This document shows positions 1-7,082 of a stretch of 9,584 nt of DNA, piece by piece. Positions within the stretch are counted from its first letter, which is position 1. Every line of letters begins with the position of its first letter. Under the pieces are notes generated by a model. That model was not told the origin of the DNA, searched no databases, and was given only the letters and a program-made list of their open reading frames with translations. A program made the translations under genes and the position numbers. Origin of the DNA: Chloroflexota bacterium (GTDB taxonomy: Bacteria > Chloroflexota > Limnocylindria > Limnocylindrales > CSP1-4); contig VBHW01000082.1 in the NCBI GenBank assembly GCA_005881055.1, positions 4,040 to 13,623 on the forward strand, in the 5' to 3' direction.

Positions 1-1476
1 TCCGTCATGGCCCGCTCGGTGCTCGGGCAACGCGACGACGCCGTCCGCCTCGCGATCGAGGCGGCGGGGAGCGGCCCAGACCGCACGGCCGTGAGGATCG
101 CCGCCGTCGCGCTCGCGCTCGGCTTCCCGACGACAGCCGCGGCGGCCCTCGAAGGGCGGACGCTCAGCCGCGGGCGCGACTGGGCCATGGCGGCCGAGAT
201 CGCGTTCCGGACCGGTCGCTTCAGTGACGCCAAGGCGGCGCTCGACGCCGCGGCGGCCGCCGGCTACGAGCATGAGCTGGTGCGCCGGCTGCGGGCCCGC
301 CTCGCGTCCGAGCGACGCATCCTCGAACCGGGCTGGCGGCCTCGTCTCGATCCCCGCGCCGAACGGCTGGACGCGGTCCGGGGGCGCGTCCTCCACCTCC
401 TGACGAACTCGCTGCCGGACACTCAGGCGGGGTACACGCTTCGGTCGCAACAGGTCGCCCGAAGCCAGCGAGCGGCCGGCCTCGATCCGCACATGGCGAC
501 GCGCGCGGGGTACCCGGGCGACCTTGGGCGTCGCGCCCAGCCCGAAGAGGACGTGGATGGGATCCCGTACCACCGGATGCTCCCGGACCTCGTCGCGGGG
601 CCGCTGCCGGATCGGACCCTCGCGCGCAACGCCGAGGCGGCCGCCGATCTCGTCGAGTCGCTGCGTCCCGCGGCCATCCAGCCCGCCAGCAACCACCGCA
701 ACGCGCAGGTCGCGCTCGCATTGCGCGACCGCTTCGGGTTGCCGGTGGTCTACGAGGTCCGGGGCTTCCTCGAGGAGACATGGCTGTCGCACCAGGGGGA
801 CGGGGGGGCCTCGAGCGAGCGGTATCTCCTGTCCCGGCAGGCCGAGACGGGCTGCATGCTCGCGGCCCAGTTGGGCTTCGAGGGAGGGGACGTCGTCGTG
901 GGCTACGTGTCGACGCTCAACGCGTACGAAGGGGTCCGCCATCTCATCGAGGCCGTGGCGCTGCTCCGCGATCGGCGCGGCCCGGGGCGGCGGGCGGGTC
1001 GGGTGCGCGCCCTCGTCGTCGGTGACGGACCCGAGCGTCCGCCGCTCGAGGAGCTGGCCCGGTCACTGGCCATGACCGGTCGCGATCCAATCGCGATCTT
1101 CACCGGCCGTGTGCCTTACGCGGAGATCGCCCGCTACTACAGCGTCATCGACGTATTCGTCGTCCCGCGGACCGCGAGCCGCGTCGCGCAGCTCGTCACG
1201 CCGCTCAAGCCCTACGAGGCGATGGCGATGGAGCGCGCGCTCGTCGTCAGCGACGTCGACGCGCTTCGGGAGATCGTCGAGGAGGGAGCGACGGGCGTCG
1301 CGTTCCGGGCGGGCGACAGCGGGCATCTGGCAGATGTCCTCGAGCCCCTCGTCGACGATCCGGGCCGGCGTGCGGAGCTCGGGCGGGCGGCACGGGCTTG
1401 GGTACTCGAGAACCGGACGTGGGAGGCGAACGGCCGGCGCTACCGCCAGATCTTCGAGGCGCTGGGGGCCGCGTGA
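1..1476 (+). CDS. GT-B glycosyltransferase (GT4-like) with TPR-like N-terminus, probably 5'-truncated
   Basis: A cytoplasmic or membrane-peripheral glycosyltransferase expected to add a sugar from a nucleotide donor to a growing surface glycan. The frame is open from base 1; an ATG lies at 7, but no upstream sequence is visible to show whether it is the start. Counting from that ATG, residues 1-110 are Ala-rich paired helices; the segment near 61-86 (AEIAFRTGRFSDAKAAL) reads like a TPR unit. The glycosyltransferase begins near residue 125 (RGRVLHLLTNSLP) with the glycine-rich TQAGYTLR loop (139-146). The C-terminal Rossmann half starts near 296 (VVVGYVSTLNAYEGV) and carries VVGDGPE (337-343) and the donor-site motif TPLKPYEAMAM (398-408). 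The stretch that normally links the two halves, with a VPN(A/G)VD-like motif, is absent: C283-M-L-A-A is followed directly by QLGFEGGD. Donor and acceptor cannot be told. The next gene overlaps the stop by 4 bases. Confidence 0.86.
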   Translation, partial: SVMARSVLGQRDDAVRLAIEAAGSGPDRTAVRIAAVALALGFPTTAAAALEGRTLSRGRDWAMAAEIAFRTGRFSDAKAALDAAAAAGYEHELVRRLRARLASERRILEPGWRPRLDPRAERLDAVRGRVLHLLTNSLPDTQAGYTLRSQQVARSQRAAGLDPHMATRAGYPGDLGRRAQPEEDVDGIPYHRMLPDLVAGPLPDRTLARNAEAAADLVESLRPAAIQPASNHRNAQVALALRDRFGLPVVYEVRGFLEETWLSHQGDGGASSERYLLSRQAETGCMLAAQLGFEGGDVVVGYVSTLNAYEGVRHLIEAVALLRDRRGPGRRAGRVRALVVGDGPERPPLEELARSLAMTGRDPIAIFTGRVPYAEIARYYSVIDVFVVPRTASRVAQLVTPLKPYEAMAMERALVVSDVDALREIVEEGATGVAFRAGDSGHLADVLEPLVDDPGRRAELGRAARAWVLENRTWEANGRRYRQIFEALGAA

Positions 1477-2909
1477 GCGGCTCTGGCCGGGCGGGCGGGG
1501 GCAAACGGATCGCGTACCTCTCGTATTCGACGGGTGTCTTCGATTCACGCACCCAGCGCATGGCCCGATCCGCCGTGGAGGCCGGCTACCGCGTCGTGGT
1601 CTACGCCCGCTGGGAGCCCGGCGTGCCGCTGGAATCCACGTTCCCGGAGTTCACGATCCGCCGCGCCCCGGTCATCCCCGAGCTGGCCATCCCGGGACTC
1701 CGCGGCCGGGGACGCCGCAAGCTCGCGGCAATCCGACGACTCGCCGCCGCGGCTCCCGACGCCGCGCCACCCGAAGCCGCCGCCGAGTCGGCGCCCGACC
1801 CGACAGTCGCACCGGCCGAGCCCGCGCCGGGTGGGACCCTCGCCGAGCGCGTCCCGTCGCGCCTCCGGGGAACCCCGCTCGGAGCCCCGTTGCGGTGGGC
1901 CCGAACCACAGCCCGTGCGCCCCGTCGGTGGCGGAGCCGCCTCGCGATCTTCCCCATCCGGCCCATGGCCTGGGCGATCGCCCTCGACGAGATCAGCGAA
2001 CCCGCGGACCTGTGGCATGGCATGTGGGCGGGGTCGCTGCCCGCCCTCGACCGGGCGCGCCGGCGCCATGGCGGGACGACGGTCTACGACAGCCGCGACG
2101 TCTACATCCACTCACGAGTGTTCGGCTCGATGGCCCGCCCCTGGAAGTGGCTGCTCGGGGGCCTCGAGCGACGCTGGGCGCGCCGCTGCGATGCCGTGAT
2201 CACGGTGAACGACGCCTACGCCGACATCCTCGAGCGACAACTCGGCGTCGCCCACCCGCCGGTCATCCGGAACACGCCGGCCCTGTACACGCCGCCGTTG
2301 CCTCCACCGGACCTCCTCAGGCGGCGGCTGGGCCTGTCCGCGTCGACCTCGGTCGTCCTCTACCAGGGCGGCCTGATGACGGAACGGGGGATCGAGCAGG
2401 GCATGGAGGCGATCCTCGAGGTCCCCGACGCCGTCCTCGTCCTCATGGGCTACGGCGTCCAGCGCGATCAGATCCTCGGCCTCGCCGGGTCTGCCCGATA
2501 CCGGGACCGGGTGCGCGCTGTGGATCCGGTCCCACCGTCGGCGCTGCTCGACTGGACCGCCTCGTCGGACGTCATGCTCATGGCCATCCAGCCCACGACG
2601 CTCAACCATCGGTTCACGACGCCGAACAAGCTGTGGGAGGCGATCGCGGCGGGCGTGCCGGTCGTCGCCTCGGACCTGCCGGGGATGGCGGCGGTCGTTC
2701 GCGAGACCGGCTGCGGGGTCCTCGTCGACCCGACCTCGCCAACGGACATCGCACGGGGGATCCGATCCATCCTCGAGCTGCCGCCGGCCGACCGCGAGGC
2801 GCTCAGGGAGCGCTGCCGATCCGCCGCTCGGACGACCTACAGCTGGGAATCGCAGGTCGGCATCCTGCTCGCGCTGTACGAGCGCCTGCTCGAGGGCGGC
2901 ACGCCATGA
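1473..2909 (+). CDS. GT-B glycosyltransferase, GT4-like
   Basis: A glycosyltransferase of 478 residues, probably acting on the same glycan as its neighbours. I chose GTG at 1473 because it overlaps the previous stop as GTGA and the recognisable fold starts just after it (RIAYLSY, residues 12-18). An earlier in-frame ATG at 1398 would add 25 residues lying inside the upstream gene. The N-terminal Rossmann domain has YSTGVFDSRTQR (18-29). Residues about 91-121 are a low-complexity Ala/Pro/Glu stretch that interrupts this domain and is likely a flexible loop. The fold resumes at LWHGMWAG (180-187), then VYDSRDVY (204-211) and VITVND (242-247). The C-terminal domain begins near LYQGG (296-300). 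It carries the donor-binding region TPNKLWEAIAAGVPVVASD (383-401), where E389 is the expected conserved glutamate of GT4 enzymes. The sugar specificity is not visible. Its stop overlaps the methyltransferase start. Confidence 0.9.
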   Translation: MSGSGRAGGGKRIAYLSYSTGVFDSRTQRMARSAVEAGYRVVVYARWEPGVPLESTFPEFTIRRAPVIPELAIPGLRGRGRRKLAAIRRLAAAAPDAAPPEAAAESAPDPTVAPAEPAPGGTLAERVPSRLRGTPLGAPLRWARTTARAPRRWRSRLAIFPIRPMAWAIALDEISEPADLWHGMWAGSLPALDRARRRHGGTTVYDSRDVYIHSRVFGSMARPWKWLLGGLERRWARRCDAVITVNDAYADILERQLGVAHPPVIRNTPALYTPPLPPPDLLRRRLGLSASTSVVLYQGGLMTERGIEQGMEAILEVPDAVLVLMGYGVQRDQILGLAGSARYRDRVRAVDPVPPSALLDWTASSDVMLMAIQPTTLNHRFTTPNKLWEAIAAGVPVVASDLPGMAAVVRETGCGVLVDPTSPTDIARGIRSILELPPADREALRERCRSAARTTYSWESQVGILLALYERLLEGGTP

Positions 2910-3958
2910 CGGGTGGCGGACGACGCCCCCCGAGAGCTGGCTGGCGCCGGCGGGTCGTCGGGTGGATCGATCGACTGCCGGTCGGTCGCGCGACCGTGCT
3001 GCGCGCCGGTCGGGCTGCACTGCGGACCCTCGACCGGTCCCCGGCCACCGAGGGACCGCGTCGCCTGCCGCAGGGCTTCACGATCCACCCGGCCCCACGC
3101 CCGGTCAAGGGGCCCTGGCCCGAGCCGCCGGTCATCGACGGAGCGGCCGAGATCGTCCGCCGCCGCGCGGCCGAGGAAGGCGGCGACCGCCCGTACGACA
3201 TCGACCTCTTCGAGGCGCTCAACGCCGAGTACGCCTCGAAGCCCGTCGTCGAGCAGGCGGTGGGCTTCGACGAGGCGTCCCTGACGGAGCGGGCCGAGGG
3301 GAGGCTCGAGCGCGTCCACCGGTCGATCGACCTGGCGGGACGGCGCGTCCTGGAGTTCGGCTGCGGGACCGGGTTCGAGGTGTGGCTCCTCAGCCATCAC
3401 CTCGGAGCGGACGCCTACGGCGTCGACATCTCCGAGCGACGAGCGTGGGCGGATCTCGCCGACGACCGCACCCACTTCGTCCAGGCCGACATCGCCGAGG
3501 ACCGTCCGTTCGCGGCGGACTTCTTCGAGCGGATCATCTCGTTCTCGGTTTTCGAGCACGTCACGCACCCCCACGCGAGCATGGCCGAGCTGTACCGGAT
3601 CCTCGGCCGGGGCGGACTCGCCTGGATCAGCGCCAACCTCTACCGCGGGCCGCTCGCCTCCCATCGCTACCGCGAGGTGTTCTTCCCCTACCCGCACCTC
3701 CTGTTCGAGGACGAGGTGTTCCGCGAGTTCTATCGCCGCCGGGGCCTGCCCGAGCGGGCCGCCAGCTGGGTCAACCGGCTGAGCTGGGCCGACTACGAGG
3801 GCATGTTCGAGCGCGTCGGCTTCCGGATCCGGTCCGTTCGGTTCAGCGAACGGCCGCTCGACGAGGCGTTCTACCGGCGCTACGAACCGGTCCTCGGCCG
3901 GTACCCCCGCTGGGACCTCACCCGCGACTTCTTCCACGTCGTCGTCGAGAAGCCGTGA
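2906..3958 (+). CDS. Class I SAM-dependent methyltransferase
   Basis: A 350-residue methyltransferase of the Methyltransf_11/23 kind. The ATG at 2906 overlaps the previous stop as ATGA and has a GAGG at 2892-2895, so translation is probably coupled. Residues 1-60 are Arg-rich and basic, with no clear membrane segment. The SAM site is clear: motif I VLEFGCGTGFE (148-158), the acidic end of strand 2 YGVDIS (171-176), QADI (193-196) for adenine contact, and the post-motif strand ISFSVFEHVTHP (210-221). Residues 240-300 are rich in aromatic and charged residues (for example VFFPYPHLLFEDE at 258-270) and may shape the acceptor site. Placement between glycosyltransferases and an exporter suggests that a sugar hydroxyl or chain end is the substrate, but the acceptor is not shown by the sequence. 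A small-molecule or lipid target remains possible. Confidence 0.9.
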   Translation: MTGGGRRPPRAGWRRRVVGWIDRLPVGRATVLRAGRAALRTLDRSPATEGPRRLPQGFTIHPAPRPVKGPWPEPPVIDGAAEIVRRRAAEEGGDRPYDIDLFEALNAEYASKPVVEQAVGFDEASLTERAEGRLERVHRSIDLAGRRVLEFGCGTGFEVWLLSHHLGADAYGVDISERRAWADLADDRTHFVQADIAEDRPFAADFFERIISFSVFEHVTHPHASMAELYRILGRGGLAWISANLYRGPLASHRYREVFFPYPHLLFEDEVFREFYRRRGLPERAASWVNRLSWADYEGMFERVGFRIRSVRFSERPLDEAFYRRYEPVLGRYPRWDLTRDFFHVVVEKP

Positions 3959-3960
3959 GT

Positions 3961-3984
3961 CGGGGGCCACGCGGCGATCCCCCG
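3961..3984 (+). terminator. GC-rich hairpin after the methyltransferase stop
   Basis: CGGGGG at 3961-3966 is perfectly complementary to CCCCCG at 3979-3984, giving a 6-bp all-GC stem with a 12-base loop starting two bases after the stop codon. No T-run follows, so this is not a classical intrinsic terminator. It may attenuate read-through or protect the 3' end of the upstream message, or be chance in GC-rich DNA. Confidence 0.28.
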
Positions 3985-4034
3985 CCAGACGGGTCTGCGC
4001 ATCGGCCGATCCGACGGTTGGCCGGTGCTATCGT

Positions 4035-4040
4035 AGGAAG
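4035..4040 (+). promoter_or_regulatory. Ribosome binding site of the ABC permease gene, in an 85-base gap
   Basis: AGGAAG lies just upstream of the ATG at 4044; counted from AGGA (4035-4038) the spacer is 5 bases. It is the clearest Shine-Dalgarno match in the window and supports that start over the later in-frame ATG at 4080. The gap 3959-4043 is the only intergenic space in the window. Apart from the hairpin it holds a 10-bp palindrome, ATCGGCCGAT (4001-4010), and a TATCGT (4029-4034) that could pass as a -10 but has no matching -35. I therefore do not claim a promoter. Confidence 0.55.
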
Positions 4041-4043
4041 CCC

Positions 4044-4916
4044 ATGACGCGAACTTCCTCGGACGCGCTCGCCGGCGGCATGTCCGGCGTCCGGCGACGG
4101 GGCTTCGTCGCGCTCATCGCGGAAGGGGTCGGCGACCTCACGAGCCGGCGCCGCCTCATCCGCTACCTGGTCGGTGCCGACATGAAGCGGACGCACGCCG
4201 ACACGGTCATCGGCCAGCTCTGGTGGATCCTCGACCCGCTGATGCAGATCGCGGTGTTCTACGTCGTCTTCACGTTCATCTTCCAGCGCAGCACACCCGA
4301 CTTCCTCCTCTTCCTGTTCGCGGCGATCCTGCCCTGGAAGTGGTTCAGCACGACGCTGAACGACGCGATGAACTCGGTCGTGAGCAGGCAGAGCCTCATC
4401 CGTCAGCTGCCGTTCCCGAAGCTCGTGCTGCCGACGTCGGCGACGCTCGCGGGAACCGTGAGCTTCGCCTTCGGGCTCATAGCCCTCGCGATCGTGTTCC
4501 TCTTCTATCTCCACCGGCTCACGTACTGGGTCCTGGCGATCCCGCTCATCGCCGGGGTCCAGCTCGTGTTCACGCTGGCCATCGCGACGGCCCTGTCGGC
4601 GGCGAATGCCTTCTATCGCGACGTCTCGAACGTGACCGGCCACGTGCTCCGGCTCTGGTTCTACCTCTCCCCGGTGCTCTATCCGACCGAGAGCCTCGAC
4701 AGCCTGCCCCGGGGCGTGCGCGAGGTCCTCTCGCTGAACCCGTTCTCGATCCTCCTCACGTCCTACCGCGACGTCATCTGGGGAAGCTCCCACGGCGCCG
4801 GGCACGCGCCGGAGTTCGTCGGCCTGGCCGTGCTCCTGCTCGTGTCGGTCATCCTGCTGGGCCTCGCGATCGCCTTCTTCAAGAGGGTCGAGCCCGCCTT
4901 CGCGCGGATCCTGTGA
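4044..4916 (+). CDS. ABC-2 type polysaccharide export permease (Wzm/TagG-like)
   Basis: The 290-residue membrane subunit of an ABC exporter that moves a lipid-linked polysaccharide across the cytoplasmic membrane. Residues 1-50 are a basic cytoplasmic tail with an amphipathic stretch ending at LIRYLVGADMKRTH (38-51), followed by VIGQLWWILDPL (55-66), the entry typical of Wzm/TagG permeases. I see six hydrophobic segments: about 64-82, 87-103, 137-157, 160-181, 197-213 and 259-279. The family-typical ANAFYRDVSNV (187-197) lies before segment five and SLNPF (230-234) after it; QLPFPKLVLP (121-130) is the usual cytoplasmic loop. Length is normal for the family. The ATPase gene starts inside its last codons, so the pair is made together. 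Whether it exports an O-antigen-like, capsular or teichoic-acid-like chain cannot be told from the permease. Confidence 0.94.
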   Translation: MTRTSSDALAGGMSGVRRRGFVALIAEGVGDLTSRRRLIRYLVGADMKRTHADTVIGQLWWILDPLMQIAVFYVVFTFIFQRSTPDFLLFLFAAILPWKWFSTTLNDAMNSVVSRQSLIRQLPFPKLVLPTSATLAGTVSFAFGLIALAIVFLFYLHRLTYWVLAIPLIAGVQLVFTLAIATALSAANAFYRDVSNVTGHVLRLWFYLSPVLYPTESLDSLPRGVREVLSLNPFSILLTSYRDVIWGSSHGAGHAPEFVGLAVLLLVSVILLGLAIAFFKRVEPAFARIL

Positions 4917-5749
4917 CGGCCGCCACGACTGCCCCCGCCACCGCTCTCCCGTCGATCGACGTCCGGGATCTCGGCGTTCGCTACGACCTGCGCCTCACAC
5001 GGCGGACGACGCTCAAGGGCTCCCTGACGAGCCGTTTCCGCAACGGAGCCTCCGACGCAGCGACACACTTCTGGGCGCTCCGACACCTGAGCTTCCAGGT
5101 GCCCCACGGCGAATCGCTCGGCGTCATCGGGCCGAACGGCGCCGGCAAGAGCACCCTGCTGCTCGCGATGGCCGGAATCCTCTCGCCGTCCGAGGGCTCC
5201 GTCCGGCTCCACGGCCGCGTCTCGACGCTCCTCACCCTCGGAGCCGGGTTCGAGCAGGAGCTGTCGGGTCGCGACAACATCGACCTCGCGGCGGCGTTCC
5301 TCGGGATCGACCATCGCGAGATGGCGAGCCTGACCCCCTCGATCATCGAGTTCGCCGACATCGGCGCGTTCATCGACGCGCCGGTCAAGACCTACTCCAC
5401 AGGGATGCGCGCCCGCCTCGGCTTCTCGATCGCCACGGCGATCACCCCAGATATCCTCCTTCTCGACGAGGTCCTGGGGACCGGCGACGAGGCCTTCCGC
5501 GCGCGGAGCAAGCTGCGGATCCAGGAGCTCGTCGACCGCGCCAAGGCGATCGTCCTCGTGACCCACGACCTCTCGTACGTGACCGAGTTCTGCAACCGGG
5601 CGATCCTCATCGAGCGCGGCCAGATCATCCACGAGGGCGGGCCGGAAGAGACGGTCCGGCTGTACCAGGACCGCACCCGCCAGCACAAGCTGCTCGCCGA
5701 GGCCGAGGCGCATCGCTTCGCCGGGGCGATCCGCCCGGCCGCAGGCTAG
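4913..5749 (+). CDS. ABC transporter ATPase for polysaccharide export (Wzt/TagH-like)
   Basis: The nucleotide-binding subunit that powers the permease encoded just before it. The GTG at 4913 overlaps the permease stop as GTGA and gives 278 residues; the in-frame codons upstream lie inside the permease gene. Walker A is GPNGAGKST (73-81). The ABC signature is the divergent YSTGM (161-165), which with GAGFEQELSGRDN (110-122) marks the Wzt/TagH/RbfE subgroup. Walker B is ILLLDEVLGTGD (181-192) and the switch histidine is H218 (VTHD). Residues 27-50, before strand WALRHLSF, form the long basic insert usual in this group (RRTTLKGSLTSRF). The protein ends about 35 residues after the ATPase core, so the C-terminal carbohydrate-binding domain of E. 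coli O8/O9a-type Wzt is missing. Its TAG stop interlocks with the stop of the opposing gene. Confidence 0.94.
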   Translation: MTAATTAPATALPSIDVRDLGVRYDLRLTRRTTLKGSLTSRFRNGASDAATHFWALRHLSFQVPHGESLGVIGPNGAGKSTLLLAMAGILSPSEGSVRLHGRVSTLLTLGAGFEQELSGRDNIDLAAAFLGIDHREMASLTPSIIEFADIGAFIDAPVKTYSTGMRARLGFSIATAITPDILLLDEVLGTGDEAFRARSKLRIQELVDRAKAIVLVTHDLSYVTEFCNRAILIERGQIIHEGGPEETVRLYQDRTRQHKLLAEAEAHRFAGAIRPAAG

Positions 5750-5755
5750 GCGGGC
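5733..5755. terminator. Hairpin spanning both convergent stop codons
   Basis: GCCCG (5733-5737) pairs with CGGGC (5751-5755), and after one unpaired G, CC (5739-5740) pairs with GG (5749-5750). This leaves an 8-base loop, 5741-5748. The structure would form in transcripts from either strand at the point where the two gene sets meet. There is no T-run on either side, so a role in ending transcription is only a suggestion. Confidence 0.25.
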
Positions 5756-7082
5756 TGTCCACCGATGGGATCGCGGCCTCCCGCCCGGATCTCGTCGACG
5801 GCCGCGATGAGCCAGGGAAGCGCATCGACCAGCGCGTCGTCCCACGTCGCGTGCAGCGGTGCGGGATCCGCGGCGGCCGGCGCCACCGGCTTGCCTGTTC
5901 GCCGGCGCTCGACCGCCAGGCGAACGGCGTCCACGAGCGATTCGACCTCGGGCTCGACCGCGATGATGTGCCGGCAGTCTTGACGCCGAAGGTGTTCGTC
6001 ACGACGGTCCCGCCGGTCGCCGCCATCTCGAGCGGCGGGTAGCTCGTGTGCGGCGAGAGCATGAGCGAGAGCAGCAGGTCCGATTCGCCGAGCAGGGCGC
6101 CGTACTCACGGTACGGGAGCCATGGCAGCGCCCGGATCTCGTGGCGATCGGAGAGCGCCATCGCGGGCAGGTCGGCGCCGATGAACGAGAACTCCCAGGG
6201 CTCGCCGTCGAACACGCCGGACTGCGCCGCGACTCGCAGCACCTTGAGGCCGAGATCGAAGCAGTTCCGCTCGTTGCGTGGCCGTGCGTAGAACCGGAGG
6301 CGGCTGGGCCGTGGGCGATCGCTGGGTCGGCTCTCCGGTCGGGGTCGGAACACCTCCCGATCGACGGCGGGCTCGATGGCCATGGACTGCGCCAGGACCG
6401 CCGGGTTGGCGAACCGGCCGACGCGCTCCGCAGCGAAGTGCGATCGCAGGAGCGACTCGTTGAAGAGCGCACGAGCCGGGAACCCGTACGTGGCGGCGGC
6501 GAGCGCGTAGTTCGTCGACCATGGGTAGAAGCCGGGCTCGAAGTCCTGGATGAAGTAGACGAACTCGCCCGCGCGGGTCAACGGCAGCACGGCACGAGCC
6601 ACGTGCGCCGTCGGCCACCAGGTGGCCATGAACACGTCATTCCGGCCGATCGTCGGTGGGCTCCCCGGATCCATCGCCGAGGCGAACTCGACGCCCGGCA
6701 GGCTGGGGTCCGCGCCGACGAGCGCCGCGATATGGCGACGGAGCGGGTCGAGATCGGCGTCGGCCGCGTCGAAGGTCGCGACGTAGCGGAGGCGGACGCC
6801 GCGGCTGGCCAGGCGGGCAGTGACGTTGAGGATCGTGTTCGGCCCACCCGTCATGCGGTCAAGCAGCAGATGGGGCATCAGGACGCACAGGCTCGGCGTA
6901 GCGTCGAGGTCGGGGTCGTGCCGGAAGGTCGGGACCGTCAGCAGCGTCGGCGAGTCGAGCGACGCATATCGCTCGAACGGGTCCCGCCGTGCCGGCCGGC
7001 CGGCCGCGACCGCCCCGCTACGCCCCGGGAGCCGCCTCGCGACCCACGCCGCTGCCCGGCGCGGTGACGGGATGCCCGTCAT
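5746..7082 (-). CDS. WsaF-like (rhamnan-type) glycosyltransferase, frameshifted near 5970
   Basis: A GT-B glycosyltransferase resembling WsaF, the rhamnosyltransferase of Geobacillus S-layer glycan synthesis. ATG (7082-7080) overlaps the upstream stop as ATGA. From there the N-terminal domain shows LCVLMPHLLLDRMTGGPNT (65-83) and ATWWPTAHVARAVLPL (153-168), then the characteristic FIQDFEPGFYPWSTNYALA (177-195). The C-terminal domain has RLRFYARPRNERN (261-273) and SFIGADLP (299-306). The donor-binding region SYPPLEMAATGGTVVTNTF (347-365) follows. After residue 370 (V-K-T-A, codon ending 5973) sense coding continues in another frame from 5970 as HIIAVEPEVESLVDAVRLA, ending at TAG 5748-5746. 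The total is about 445 residues. The original frame stays open to 5625 but gives Ser/Arg/Pro-rich sequence and runs 125 bases into the opposing ATPase gene. So either one base is missing from the assembly, or a real deletion of 3n+1 bases has damaged the gene. Rhamnose as donor is inference. Confidence 0.82.

Noticed and set aside
1109..2905. Upstream extension of the methyltransferase frame (would give a 949-residue protein)
   Set aside because: The extension is Arg/Ser/Pro-rich and lies wholly over two well-supported glycosyltransferase genes in other frames. The ATGA overlap at 2906 gives a natural start.
2837..3970. Long - strand frame opposite the methyltransferase
   Set aside because: No motif or fold is visible; the + strand carries a full SAM-binding site set.
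4018..4034. TTGGCC and TATCGT as a promoter for the ABC transporter genes
   Set aside because: The two elements are only 5 bases apart and no -35-like sequence sits at the proper distance from TATCGT.
4223..4912. Upstream extension of the ATPase frame
   Set aside because: It overlaps the permease, has no ATPase features and reads as out-of-frame Pro/Arg/Ala sequence. GTG at 4913 fits the coupled overlap.
5625..5745. The unshifted frame of the WsaF-like gene running into the ATPase gene
   Set aside because: The sequence after the shift is low-complexity and overlaps a conserved opposing gene, while the other frame gives a family-like C-terminus ending exactly at the junction.
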